64,000 bases of DNA from Planktophila turicensis (GCA_965234405.1 OZ248346.1); one strand, 5' to 3'; counted from the first letter of the stretch, positions 50,433-59,346 are shown. The notes: generated from the letters alone by a model not told the origin. Translations and numbers: made by a program.

Positions 50433-51410
50433 TTAGTCACGGAAAGGTGGCTGCGGAACAAGCTCTTCATGGAGTGGTGGATTAGCAGGCAGCGATGCGT
50501 TGAGCTGTGCCATTTCATCTGCGCTGAGTGTCACGTTAAGGCCGGTGAGGGAATCCAAGATTGATTCCTTGCGAGTGGCCCCAGGAATAGGAATGGCAAC
50601 AGGTGAACCAGCAAGATGCCATGCGATGGCGATGGCAAATCGAGAGACACCATGTTTTGCAGCAACTTCTTCAAAAGCTGCAAAGTGAGCATTCTCTAAG
50701 CTCTGTGAATTATCAATTCCTCCAAGTGGAGACCATGGCAAGAATGCGATGCCATGCTCTTCACAAATTTCGAGAACATCTGCCCAAGCGCGAGATCGAG
50801 GCGACCATTCATTTTGAACGGAAACTAGTCCGCCTTGTGCAGGTGTGCCACCAATCTTGATTGCGCGGCGCAGTTGCTCAGCGCTGTAATTACTCACACC
50901 AATATTCTGAACGATTCCATGTGCCTTTAACTTCATAACATTCTCAAATTGCTCTTCAAAGGGCATGAAGTGATTGAGGCGGTGGTGCTGCCACAATTTG
51001 ATGGTGCTTAGCTGCATCTTGGCCGCCGAAGCTTCCACTGCGCGATAGAGGTAATGCTCTGATGCATCTCGACCTGAAATTCCAAACCAATTGCCTTCAT
51101 CTGGGGCGCGAGTAATTCCACCCTTAGTTGCAATGACAATCTCATCTTTTTGGGCTGGAGTTCCATTCCAAGTGCGCACTGCTTCTGCCACGAGAATCTC
51201 ATTGTGACCCACTGAGTTCCAAGTAGGTGCGTAAATATCGGAAGTATCAAGTAATCTCACGCCCGCATCGAGAGCTGCTTGGATTACGCCGATTGCGGTA
51301 TCGCGCTCCTTGAGAATCCAATCTTTGCTCGGTGGCATTCCAGACAGCGGCATACATCCCAAGCCAATAGCAGGGACTTTATAAGGACCAAGCACACGTG
51401 TTGATGTCAT
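50433..51410 (-). CDS. Aldo/keto reductase
   Basis: A 325-residue NADPH-dependent aldo/keto reductase. The barrel motifs are present: GLGCMPLSG, LLDTSDIYAP (catalytic Asp and Tyr), ATKGGITR (catalytic Lys), WQHHRLNH (His), IQNIGVSNYS and IPIPGATRKESILD. It reduces carbonyl compounds; substrate unknown. It lies back to back with dinG, sharing a 38-bp intergenic region, and is 43 bp upstream (same strand) of the dioxygenase gene, so these two may be co-transcribed. Confidence 0.9.
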   Translation of the reverse strand: MTSTRVLGPYKVPAIGLGCMPLSGMPPSKDWILKERDTAIGVIQAALDAGVRLLDTSDIYAPTWNSVGHNEILVAEAVRTWNGTPAQKDEIVIATKGGITRAPDEGNWFGISGRDASEHYLYRAVEASAAKMQLSTIKLWQHHRLNHFMPFEEQFENVMKLKAHGIVQNIGVSNYSAEQLRRAIKIGGTPAQGGLVSVQNEWSPRSRAWADVLEICEEHGIAFLPWSPLGGIDNSQSLENAHFAAFEEVAAKHGVSRFAIAIAWHLAGSPVAIPIPGATRKESILDSLTGLNVTLSADEMAQLNASLPANPPLHEELVPQPPFRD

Positions 51411-51448
51411 GCAGTCAGTATCGTCATTGAACCGTTAAAGTGCCACTC

Positions 51449-53446
51449 ATGAGTGATCTATCGGCACAGGTGCGCAGTGCACTCGATGCCGCAGTCACCG
51501 CAATTGGTGGATCTGCTCGTGAAGGCCAGATTGAGATGGCCGAAGCCGTTGCCAACGCCCTGACTGACCGCCACCACTTGATGGTGCAGGCTGGCACAGG
51601 TACAGGTAAATCTCTTGCCTATTTAGTCCCTGCTTTGGTGCATGGCCGCAAAGTCCTGGTCGCAACAGCAACTCTTGCTCTGCAACGCCAATTAGTCGAA
51701 CGCGATTTACCCGCAGTTGTTCCGGCGCTAGAAAAAGCACTGGGCCGCGACATTACTTATGCGATTTATAAAGGCGTTGGAAACTATATCTGTCTGCAGA
51801 AGATGAATGCAGATGAGACTGATCCTGATGGCGAACTATTACTGGAATCTTCTTATCTAGAGAAAGATGCAAAGCGCCTGATTGCATGGGCGAAGACTCC
51901 AGGAGTTTCAGGAGATCGCGATGATGCACCTGAAGTGGATCGCAGAGTATGGGCGGCAAATTCTTTATCGGGACGCGAATGCGTGGGCGCTGATTCATGT
52001 GCGTGGGGAGCCCAATGCTTTGCAGCGAAAGCTAAAGCAAAAGCGCAAGATGCTGATGTTGTCGTTACCAACCACACCTTGCTGGCAATTGAAATCGTTG
52101 ATTCGCATCCCATCTTGCCCGAACGTGATGCAGTGATTCTGGATGAAGCGCACGAATTTATGGATCGCACAACGCAGGCGGTAACGGAAGAACTCACATC
52201 AGGTCGAGTGCAACGCGCTGCTGCAATGGCTCGCAAGTACATGCCAGGCAAGCCATCGGATGCCTTCACCAATGCCGCAGATAGTTTCCATGATGCGATG
52301 GCCGATTACGGCGAAGATGTAAAGGGCGATTTCTCAGCGCAAGGACGACTTGAAGAGATTCCGATGTCTCTTGAAGCACCGATTCGTAAGGTGAAAGAGG
52401 CAGCAACTGCCATTGTTCAGTTAATCAATGCGGACGATGAAATTATTGACCCAGACGAAAATGCAGAACGCGCACGAGTAAAAGGCGCCGTTCAGGAAAT
52501 CGCAACGACGGCAGGCAAGTTACTGAAGATGGGCAATGAACATGTGCTCTGGTATGAGCCAACATTCTCAACTCTGCACTTAGCTCCGCTCTCTGTCTCG
52601 CACGTTCTTCGAAGCAATTTACTTACCCAAAACCCAGTCATTGCAACATCTGCAACACTGACAGTTGGCAATAACTTCGATGCGATGGCGCGCAGTATTG
52701 GCTTCGTTGTGGGCTCTGACTCTGATGAAGAGATCAAGCCCGGTGAGATTGACCCAGCAAACCTGCAGATGCTCGATGTGGGATCCCCATTCGATTTCGC
52801 AAACCAAGGCGTTCTCTATATGCCAAAGCATTTACCTGAACCAGGGCGCGAAGGTCCGAGCCAAGAAGTATTGGATGAACTCGGCGAGCTGATTGATGCA
52901 GCAGGCGGTCGTACTTTAGCGCTCTTTAGCTCTTGGCGTGGAGTAGAGGCAGCCGATGCACACCTGCGAAAAGTTTTGGTGGATTTACCAATTTCGATTA
53001 TTACTCAGAAGCGCGGCGATGCGGTGGGTCCATTGGTAGAACGATTTGCAAAAGATGAAACATCAATCTTGCTCGGAACAATGTCCTTATGGCAGGGAGT
53101 CGATGTTCCTGGCAATTCGTGCATCTTGGTTGCCATCGATCGCATTCCATTTCCGCGTCCTGATGAACCAGTGATGTCGGCGCGCTCTTCTTTGGCTGAT
53201 GCATCAGGTGGAAGCGGATTTATGCAGGTCTCAGTTCCACGGGCCGCCTTGTTGTTGGCGCAGGGGACAGGGCGCTTGATTCGCAGCATTGATGATCGCG
53301 GGGTCGTAGCAATTCTCGATTCGCGTATCGTGACAAAGCGCTACGGAAGTGTCCTACTTAACTCAATGCCGCCCCTGTGGCGCACGAGCGATGGCGCTGT
53401 CGTCCGAGATTCACTGCGCAGACTTGCGGCGAGCGTGGAAGAATAA
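51449..53446 (+). CDS. dinG: DinG-family ATP-dependent helicase
   Basis: A 665-residue superfamily 2 helicase of the DinG/XPD type. Walker A is QAGTGTGKSLAY, the DEAH box is LDEAHEFMD, and four cysteines that hold the 4Fe-4S cluster lie in YICLQK, RECVGADSCAWGAQC. The C-terminal helicase motifs include SSWRGVEAADAH, GTMSLWQGVDVPG and QGTGRLIRS. It unwinds 5'-3' duplex DNA, DNA-RNA hybrids and related structures during repair. ATG at 51449 is chosen since TAAAGT (51436-51441) ends 7 nt before it; the GTG at 51440 lies inside that hexamer. Confidence 0.92.
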   Translation: MSDLSAQVRSALDAAVTAIGGSAREGQIEMAEAVANALTDRHHLMVQAGTGTGKSLAYLVPALVHGRKVLVATATLALQRQLVERDLPAVVPALEKALGRDITYAIYKGVGNYICLQKMNADETDPDGELLLESSYLEKDAKRLIAWAKTPGVSGDRDDAPEVDRRVWAANSLSGRECVGADSCAWGAQCFAAKAKAKAQDADVVVTNHTLLAIEIVDSHPILPERDAVILDEAHEFMDRTTQAVTEELTSGRVQRAAAMARKYMPGKPSDAFTNAADSFHDAMADYGEDVKGDFSAQGRLEEIPMSLEAPIRKVKEAATAIVQLINADDEIIDPDENAERARVKGAVQEIATTAGKLLKMGNEHVLWYEPTFSTLHLAPLSVSHVLRSNLLTQNPVIATSATLTVGNNFDAMARSIGFVVGSDSDEEIKPGEIDPANLQMLDVGSPFDFANQGVLYMPKHLPEPGREGPSQEVLDELGELIDAAGGRTLALFSSWRGVEAADAHLRKVLVDLPISIITQKRGDAVGPLVERFAKDETSILLGTMSLWQGVDVPGNSCILVAIDRIPFPRPDEPVMSARSSLADASGGSGFMQVSVPRAALLLAQGTGRLIRSIDDRGVVAILDSRIVTKRYGSVLLNSMPPLWRTSDGAVVRDSLRRLAASVEE

Positions 53447-53450
53447 AGAT

Positions 53451-54032
53451 GTGCCTCGCATTCAGACCGATACCCTCGCGCAACATCGCGATTGGCGTCG
53501 TAATCAACTAATCGAAGCTGCAGCTGCCATCGCACTCGAATCCGGCGGAGAATCCATCACGGTTGCAGCAGTTGCTCAAAAGGCGGGGCTTTCACGCACT
53601 TCTGTCTATGAATATTTTGCAAGCAGCTCAGACCTAGTCGCAGATCTTGTAATCGATGAACTCAATGAGTTTGCACAAACCTTAGAAAATGCACTGACAG
53701 GCATCGATGATTCCTACCTCGCCATTCAGACTTGGATTTCCGCATCCTTAGAGTTTGTAGCCGATGGTCGACATCTTCTGGCAAAGGCGCTTAGCGCTGC
53801 CGACCTTCCGCGCGAACGCAGTGCTGCAATCGGTGCAGCACACCGCAATCTCTTATCCCCGCTTACGCGCAACCTTCAAGTAATTGGAATTTCAGATATT
53901 TCGCAAGCACTTGCTCTCTTGCAGGCAGCAACTGATGCCGCAACAAAACGCATTGAAAGCGGAAACGATGCAGAACGCGAGGTCGCAATGACCACCGCAT
54001 TCTGCATCGCAGGAATCCGCGCCCTTATTTAA
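53451..54032 (+). CDS. TetR family transcriptional regulator
   Basis: A 193-residue regulator with an N-terminal helix-turn-helix (RNQLIEAAAAIALESGGESITVAAVAQKAGLSRTSVYEYF, split here for reading as residues 15-55) and a helical ligand-binding domain. The start is GTG at 53451, 4 bp after dinG; ATG at 53449 is out of frame. It could regulate the neighbouring heme-uptake-like locus with which it converges, but no evidence shows that. Confidence 0.85.
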   Translation: MPRIQTDTLAQHRDWRRNQLIEAAAAIALESGGESITVAAVAQKAGLSRTSVYEYFASSSDLVADLVIDELNEFAQTLENALTGIDDSYLAIQTWISASLEFVADGRHLLAKALSAADLPRERSAAIGAAHRNLLSPLTRNLQVIGISDISQALALLQAATDAATKRIESGNDAEREVAMTTAFCIAGIRALI

Positions 54033-54996
54033 TCGGGATAGCAATCATCTGATCAAGCAGTGCCCAGGTATCTGCTTTACCTGCAGCAGTTGCCTTAATA
54101 GAACAACTTCCTGACTTCACAGCCTTAACTGTGTTGCCTTCTACAGTGCACTTCTTGCTTAGAGACTTGTAGGTAATAGCACTACCAAAGTTGGTTTCCA
54201 AAGGAAGCGCCTTGATCTGACCCTTCTTTATAGTCTTTGTTGCTCCCTGAATCTTTTGATTTCCGAGTGTGAGGATGAAAGGAAAGTTTCCAGACGCTGC
54301 AGCCGTTGTGGCATTACCTGCAGTTGTGTAACCGAGTGCGCACTGACCAGCACCCTTAAGCGCAGTAAAGGCGCCGTTGGCATAAGTGCAATCTGCAGTC
54401 AGTGATGTAAATGTGACTGGCAAACCAGACTTGGTTGTAGCAACAATCTTTGCCTCCGCGCGATAAGCCAAATTGCTTGGAACATTGCGCACAAGTGGCT
54501 TGCCATTGAGAGTCACTGTTACTTCATCAGCTGCCAGAGCGGGAGCTGCAGCACCTTTAGCAAAGGTGAGCGGGAAGAACTTATCCTCTGAGAAATCTGT
54601 TGGTGCAGTGTGATCTAAGCGGAAGAAGAGGCCGCATTGTGAAGTTGTGCAATCTACTGAGACTCCCTTACCGCTGATTGTGCTTGCTACCTTGATGCCA
54701 ATCGGACCTGTTGGGCTAGTTGTACCTGGCCCACCAGCAGCTGTTACCCAGAGCTGAATAGTGTCGCTACATGTTGCAGGGCGCGCAGTTCCGACTGGAG
54801 CGATGCATTGTTGGATATACATACCCGCAGTTGTAGGAAACTTAGTAAAGCCGCCATTGATTGTGGCTCCAGCAGGATTGAGGTTTGTAAGTGGGCTACT
54901 TGAGAAAGCGAAGGTCTCAGCTTGTGATGGGCTCACTGAGATTAATGAGATGACCAACCCAGTAGTTATAGCGAAGATACTTTTCTTGAGTTTCAT
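54025..54996 (-). CDS. Secreted neocarzinostatin-like domain protein
   Basis: A 323-residue exported protein with signal peptide ending near SQAE. Residues 30-155 form a neocarzinostatin-like Ig fold with paired cysteines (QQCIAPVG...ATCSDT, VDCTTSQCGLFFRLDH). The rest consists of two smaller beta domains, each with a cysteine pair (TADCTYANGAF...AGQCALGY; KKCTVEGN...SGSCSIKA). The same first domain occurs in the gene upstream. Its place opposite a heme-type ABC importer suggests a surface heme- or metal-capture role. A Shine-Dalgarno AAGGAG precedes the ATG. Confidence 0.7.
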   Translation of the reverse strand: MKLKKSIFAITTGLVISLISVSPSQAETFAFSSSPLTNLNPAGATINGGFTKFPTTAGMYIQQCIAPVGTARPATCSDTIQLWVTAAGGPGTTSPTGPIGIKVASTISGKGVSVDCTTSQCGLFFRLDHTAPTDFSEDKFFPLTFAKGAAAPALAADEVTVTLNGKPLVRNVPSNLAYRAEAKIVATTKSGLPVTFTSLTADCTYANGAFTALKGAGQCALGYTTAGNATTAAASGNFPFILTLGNQKIQGATKTIKKGQIKALPLETNFGSAITYKSLSKKCTVEGNTVKAVKSGSCSIKATAAGKADTWALLDQMIAIPIK

Positions 54997-55023
54997 AGTG
55001 ATGCTCCTTGGCTCTGTGATGCG

Positions 55024-55509
55024 TTATTTTCGAGTAAATGAAATTGGGATAAAGAGATCTTGAGTTCGATCTCCTTCATGAAGATGATCAGATCTGACAG
55101 TGATGGCGCATTTAACTTTTGTGCAATCAAACTTTCCTATTTTCTTTGTCACAGCGACTTGTTCTTTAAATCGTCCGCCGGCCTTAAACGGAATCGCCAG
55201 CCCTACTCCATATGCAGGTGGATTGGATGAGATCCAATAAGAGGCCTCTTTCACGCCCTGAATATCTGCGCCGCCACCACACGGTGAGGGTGCTTGGCCT
55301 TTCTTGGGGAGAACGCAGTACGCGAGATAAATACCGATTGTTTCATCGAAGCCTTTTCCAATCACGGTCAGATTGCCATCTTTACTTACTCGCGAAGTAG
55401 TGACTGAAATAGATTGACCGGATGCACCTGAGATAGAAGTTGCGGCGTACGACGTTGTGGAAATGCTCATGAGAAGAGTCAGCAATCCGATGACGACGCT
55501 TTTCTTCAT
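55024..55509 (-). CDS. Secreted neocarzinostatin-like protein of a heme-type uptake locus
   Basis: A 161-residue exported protein with signal peptide ending near SYAA. One Ig-like domain carries VSKDGNLTVIGKGFDETIGIYLAYCVLP, PSPCGGGADI, SYWISSNPPAYGVGLAIPF and FDCTKVKCAITVRSDHLHEGDRT. The pattern resembles secreted proteins and C-terminal domains found with HtaA-type heme-uptake genes in other actinobacteria; that link is recalled, not tested. ATG at 55509 is used because TAGGCT lies 7 nt upstream on the minus strand. The longer open frame upstream is not coding-like. Confidence 0.72.
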   Translation of the reverse strand: MKKSVVIGLLTLLMSISTTSYAATSISGASGQSISVTTSRVSKDGNLTVIGKGFDETIGIYLAYCVLPKKGQAPSPCGGGADIQGVKEASYWISSNPPAYGVGLAIPFKAGGRFKEQVAVTKKIGKFDCTKVKCAITVRSDHLHEGDRTQDLFIPISFTRK

Positions 55510-55521
55510 ACACCTGAGCCT

Positions 55522-55570
55522 AAATCTGTAGCCAGATTTCTTTATCCGACAGCTCTGTCGTACCTGTCGG
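55522..55570. promoter_or_regulatory. Inverted repeats in divergent heme-locus promoter
   Basis: Two palindromes: AAATCTG-TAGC-CAGATTT (55522-55539) with perfect 7-bp arms, and CGACAG-CT-CTGTCG (55547-55560) with a third half-site CTGTCGG at 55564-55570. They lie between divergent genes and are candidates for iron- or heme-responsive operators. Confidence 0.55.
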
Positions 55571-55594
55571 AAAGATATTTGAGAGGATAACTCC

Positions 55595-56515
55595 ATGCGT
55601 AAATTCAAGGGATTTCTGGCAATAGCTGTTGCCACAATCACTATGGCAACGCTCACCGGTTGCGGATCAACGCCAACTGCTCTCGAACAAATTGATAGTG
55701 CGCGCAGTCTGCAGATTGCCACCGATGAAACGCCTCGGGTGAGCCGAGTGATTGCACTGGCTAATGGCTCTGCTGAAATTATCTCTGCCCTGGGATTTAA
55801 ATCTCTGATTATTGGTCGCGATATCGCAAGCACGGATGCTGATTTGAAATCAATTCCAATTGTGACTTCAGGACATCAAGTTGTTGCTGAAAAGATTATT
55901 TCTATGAAGCCAGATCTGGTTCTGGTAGATAAGTCCACAGGTCCTGCCAGCGCACTCGCTGTGCTCAAGAGTGCAGGAATCAAGGTGAGTGAAATACCAG
56001 AAGCGTGGACGTTGACAGACATTCCAGCAAAGGTGAGGGCAGTTGCTCAAAGCATCGGCACTCCGAAGAGTGAAGTTCTACTCAACGATAAATTCTCAGC
56101 TGCCTTCCAAGCTGCAACTGATGCATCACTCAAGAATGTTCGAGCCGCCTTCCTTTACTTACGCGGAGGAAGTGCCATCTATCTCATAGGCGGAGAAGGA
56201 TCTGGCGCTGATTCTTTGATGCAAGCAATCGGTGTTACGGATGTTGGGGCGAATAAGTTCTCACAACCTTTTACTCCGATGACCAGTGAGCTCATGATTT
56301 CACTCGACCCCAATCTCATCTTGGTAATGACTAAGGGTTTGGCATCTGTTGGGGGAGTATCGGGGCTGGTGCAGCTTCCAGGAGTAGCGCAGACAAGTGC
56401 TGGAAAGAAAAAGCGCGTTATCGCTGTTGATGATTCACTTCTGCTCTCTTTTGGACCGCGTACCCCTGATTTGATTACGCAACTTTCTGCTGAGGTAAGA
56501 AAGGTAATGCGCTGA
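55595..56515 (+). CDS. Heme/siderophore ABC transporter substrate-binding lipoprotein
   Basis: A 306-residue lipoprotein (lipobox TLTGC near residue 23) of the BtuF/HmuT-like class III binding protein family: RVIALANGSAEIISALGF, VLVDKSTGPASALAVLKSAGI and YLRGGSAIYLIGGEGSGADSLM. It captures a heme, corrinoid or siderophore outside the membrane and hands it to the permease. A Shine-Dalgarno GAGAGGA precedes the ATG. The permease gene overlaps its stop (ATGA-type), and the ATPase follows. HmuT-like is the best reading given the facing secreted proteins. Confidence 0.85.
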   Translation: MRKFKGFLAIAVATITMATLTGCGSTPTALEQIDSARSLQIATDETPRVSRVIALANGSAEIISALGFKSLIIGRDIASTDADLKSIPIVTSGHQVVAEKIISMKPDLVLVDKSTGPASALAVLKSAGIKVSEIPEAWTLTDIPAKVRAVAQSIGTPKSEVLLNDKFSAAFQAATDASLKNVRAAFLYLRGGSAIYLIGGEGSGADSLMQAIGVTDVGANKFSQPFTPMTSELMISLDPNLILVMTKGLASVGGVSGLVQLPGVAQTSAGKKKRVIAVDDSLLLSFGPRTPDLITQLSAEVRKVMR

Positions 56516-57486
56516 TGAAACGCTACCTTCCACTTCTTATCTCACTCATTGCCTTCGCACTCTTTGCACTCTCGCTCGGAGCTGCTGATATTTCTCATGT
56601 CTGGGGCTACATTCTCAACCCATTTCATGATGTGAATTCAGCATCTCATCAGATTATTTGGCAGATACGCGCTCCTCGCATCGGGGCCGCCATCTTGGTT
56701 GGTTTATGTCTTGGTATCGCAGGTGTGCTCGCGCAAGGTTCAACAAATAATCCATTAGCCGATCCTGCGATTTTAGGAACATCTGCTGGAGCAGCAGTCG
56801 GAGTCTTAACCGGCGTAATTTTCAATATCGTGGCAATTGGTAGCGTCGGAGCAGTTCTCTTCGCTGCCATAGGTGCACTCCTTGCAACGCTTCTGACATT
56901 TTCATTGGCGCGCTCAGCGCTACAACTGATCACAATTGGAATCGGCGTCTCTGCAATTCTGACTGCCATTGTTGGCTTAGCGCTATCAATCGTTTCCAGG
57001 CCAGATGCACGCTCAGTCTCTTTCTGGTCATTTGGATCCCTTGCACTCGTTACCCCAAAAACTTTGGCGGTACTTCTACCCGTTGCAATCATCTGCGCTC
57101 TCCTTGCATGGAAATTAGCGCCAACAATTGACCTACTCTCGCTAGGCGATGAATCAGTACGCCATATGGGATTTGATCCACAGAAGATTCGTCTGCGTTC
57201 ATTTGTTGTCCTGGCAACTTTGGTTGCTGTCACTGTCTCAACCGTCGGCGCCATCGCCTTCTTAGCTTTAGCTGCGCCGCACATTGCGCGATATCTAGTT
57301 GGTCCACAGAATCGCAGACTCGTTTACTTCTCAGCCATTATCGGCGCTCTGATCCTGCTCATTGCAGATACCGCATCGCGCGCCTTAGTTCCGCCTAACG
57401 AACTTCCGATTGGGCTACTCACCTCATTGGTAGGTGCACCAATTCTTATTCTCACCTTGAAGAAAGGTGGAGATATATGGCGATGA
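56515..57486 (+). CDS. FecCD-family ABC permease (HmuU-like)
   Basis: A 323-residue permease with about ten membrane helices. It shows the family blocks IWQIRAPRIGAAILVGLCLG, GSTNNPLADPAILGTSAGA, the coupling region LGDESVRHMGFDP and GAIAFLALAAPHIARYLVG. It moves heme, B12 or ferric siderophore through the inner membrane. It overlaps the binding-protein gene by 1 bp and the ATPase gene by 10 bp. Confidence 0.9.
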   Translation: MKRYLPLLISLIAFALFALSLGAADISHVWGYILNPFHDVNSASHQIIWQIRAPRIGAAILVGLCLGIAGVLAQGSTNNPLADPAILGTSAGAAVGVLTGVIFNIVAIGSVGAVLFAAIGALLATLLTFSLARSALQLITIGIGVSAILTAIVGLALSIVSRPDARSVSFWSFGSLALVTPKTLAVLLPVAIICALLAWKLAPTIDLLSLGDESVRHMGFDPQKIRLRSFVVLATLVAVTVSTVGAIAFLALAAPHIARYLVGPQNRRLVYFSAIIGALILLIADTASRALVPPNELPIGLLTSLVGAPILILTLKKGGDIWR

Positions 57487-58091
57487 TTTCAATGAGAGAT
57501 ATCTCCATCGTTCGAAATGGGCGTACCGTTCTCTCGCATTTTTCTGCAGAAATCGAACCCGGCACAATCACCGCAATTATTGGACCAAACGGTTCTGGAA
57601 AGAGTTCGCTGATTGCAGCTATTGCAGGCGATATTGCGTTGTCTGAGGGCGAAATTTACTTATCTGGAAAGAATCTCTCAGACCTTTCCTTAATTGATCA
57701 AGCCGCACTTCGTAGCGTGGTTATACAGAATCGTAATTACTGGCTTTCATTTAGCGCGCAAGAAGTAATCGAGATGGGCCAGAGCAAAGACGCCCGAGAG
57801 CGAATTCCATCAGTGGTGGAAGAACTTGATATGGCTCAATACATCAACCAGAGCGTCACGACACTCTCTGGGGGAGAAGCGCAACGAGTAGAAATCGCAC
57901 GTGCTCTGGTGCGTGATACTGAGATTTATCTCCTAGATGAACCGTTGGCTTCGCAGGATTCGCAGAGCAAGTTTCGAATAATTGCCAGCTTAGAGAAGCT
58001 ACGCGCAGAGGGAAAGACCATCTTAATTATTGCTCATCTTGATAAGAATTCTTTAGCTTGGTGCGACCAAGTTATCGATACATTGGCGTAA
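57477..58091 (+). CDS. ABC transporter ATPase (HmuV-like, short)
   Basis: A 204-residue ATPase: Walker A GPNGSGKSSL, Q-loop VIQNRNYW, signature LSGGEAQRVEIARAL, Walker B IYLLDEPLASQD and switch His IIAHLDK. It is about 50 residues shorter than usual HmuV/BtuD proteins but has all nucleotide-binding motifs, so it should be active. It overlaps the permease stop by 10 bp. The 3' end overlaps the NUDIX gene on the other strand by 39 bp. Confidence 0.88.
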   Translation: MAMISMRDISIVRNGRTVLSHFSAEIEPGTITAIIGPNGSGKSSLIAAIAGDIALSEGEIYLSGKNLSDLSLIDQAALRSVVIQNRNYWLSFSAQEVIEMGQSKDARERIPSVVEELDMAQYINQSVTTLSGGEAQRVEIARALVRDTEIYLLDEPLASQDSQSKFRIIASLEKLRAEGKTILIIAHLDKNSLAWCDQVIDTLA

Positions 58092-58520
58092 CTCAGGCCA
58101 ACTACGCTCGAAACTGGGATGTAGCGGCAACCGCGTTACATCATCGAATTTCACCCAGCGAACTTCATGAGATTCATCGTTTAATTCATGGCCTTCTAGA
58201 TTTTCGTTGGCAAAGGCAATCACTGTTGAGTAGCTCCAACCTTCGTGATCATCAGTAAAGGTATGAACGGGCTCCAGATCTTCCGGTTTGATGCCTGTCT
58301 CTTCAACTGCTTCACGGATTGCACCTTCAATAATTGTTTCGTGCGAATCACGAGCTCCGCCTGGAATTCCCCAGGTATCGCCGTTATGCACCCATGGTGC
58401 GCGGTGCTGCAAGAAGACTGAACCATCGCGAATAATCAAAAGGCCTGCTGCGCCGTGCTTGCCCCAATGTTTTGAGCCGCATGCGCATTCGATCCAGCCA
58501 TCACCATCGCGCGCAGTCAT
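58053..58520 (-). CDS. NUDIX hydrolase with N-terminal zinc-like segment
   Basis: A 155-residue NUDIX hydrolase. The Nudix box is GGARDSHETIIEGAIREAVEETGI, preceded by a short segment ECACGSKHWGKHGAAGLLI with a CxC motif seen in a common actinobacterial NUDIX group. It hydrolyses a nucleoside-diphosphate-linked compound; substrate unknown. ATG at 58520 is supported by TACTCT exactly 6 nt upstream on the minus strand; the longer open frame to 58676 is not needed. Confidence 0.86.
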   Translation of the reverse strand: MTARDGDGWIECACGSKHWGKHGAAGLLIIRDGSVFLQHRAPWVHNGDTWGIPGGARDSHETIIEGAIREAVEETGIKPEDLEPVHTFTDDHEGWSYSTVIAFANENLEGHELNDESHEVRWVKFDDVTRLPLHPSFERSWPELRQCIDNLVAPS

Positions 58521-58590
58521 ACTCCTAGAGTATCCACAGTTCGCAGATTTCGAACTTTGAAGCGATAGATACGCACTTACCCTCCCGCGC

Positions 58591-59346
58591 ATGAAGAAGA
58601 TGATTGCGTTCTCATTAATCCTTACATCTATTGCACTTCCCGCACATGCCACAGATTGCATAGAAAAGGCTTGCATTGATGTCTATACCCAAGATGGAAA
58701 GATCATCATCGAAGGACGAAAGGGAAGTGGTCTGCCTGAGAAGAAGGCAGTTGCCCCAGCGCCCGTAAAGACTCGCAAAGCGATTGTGCGAAAACCAGTT
58801 GCGCCAAAGCCAAAGGTGACAGGAACTGCGAAGCCCAAGGTAATTACATCAACGAAGAAGCCCGTGGTGCGAAAGAAACCCACGCCGTTAGCTTCAGCAA
58901 GTGCAACCTCGCTGAGCGACAAATTAGTAGAAATCCTGCCAACTGCAGGAATCGCATATTCGCCTTCTTTTCAGCCATTGATAAAAGTTCCCGTCTTTTT
59001 CTGGAGCGATATTCCTGAAGTCATCACAAAGAAGATTGAGATTGTCGGAGAAGTCGTTGATGTAAAGCTCAAACCAACCTTTCTCTGGCATTACGGAGAT
59101 GGCGTTGTATTTGTAACGCGAAAAGTTGGCGCTCCTTATCCCGAAGGCGAAATCCAACATACCTATTCCAATCCGGGCCATTACTTAATTCAACTTATAA
59201 CGCGGTGGGAAGGCAGCTTCACCATCAGCGGAGTCACCGCGCAAATTCCAGGAAAGATCGACACCGTCTCCATTCTTCCCATCACCGTTGTTGCAGCACC
59301 TACTCGTTTTACTCCACCCGTTCTCTATAAGAAAGGCAGACCATGA
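58591..59346 (+). CDS. Secreted PKD-like domain protein
   Basis: A 251-residue exported protein. The signal peptide ends near AHAT. Two cysteines follow (DCIEKACID), then a Lys/Pro/Ala-rich low-complexity stalk (about 45-100) and a C-terminal beta domain with PKD-like core LKPTFLWHYGDG and IQHTYSNPGHYLIQL. This plan is typical of small actinobacterial surface proteins. TACCCT (58578-58583) ends 7 nt before the ATG. It overlaps the DUF4192 gene by 4 bp. Confidence 0.72.
   Translation: MKKMIAFSLILTSIALPAHATDCIEKACIDVYTQDGKIIIEGRKGSGLPEKKAVAPAPVKTRKAIVRKPVAPKPKVTGTAKPKVITSTKKPVVRKKPTPLASASATSLSDKLVEILPTAGIAYSPSFQPLIKVPVFFWSDIPEVITKKIEIVGEVVDVKLKPTFLWHYGDGVVFVTRKVGAPYPEGEIQHTYSNPGHYLIQLITRWEGSFTISGVTAQIPGKIDTVSILPITVVAAPTRFTPPVLYKKGRP

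Noticed and set aside
55510..55833. N-terminal extension of the 161-residue secreted protein by 108 residues
   Set aside because: The extension runs through the divergent promoter and the binding-lipoprotein gene; the internal ATG gives a clean signal peptide and has a -10 hexamer at leaderless distance.
56649..57284. A 211-codon minus-strand frame inside the FecCD-type permease gene
   Set aside because: Shadow frame; the plus-strand permease has complete family motifs and overlaps its neighbours as an operon gene.
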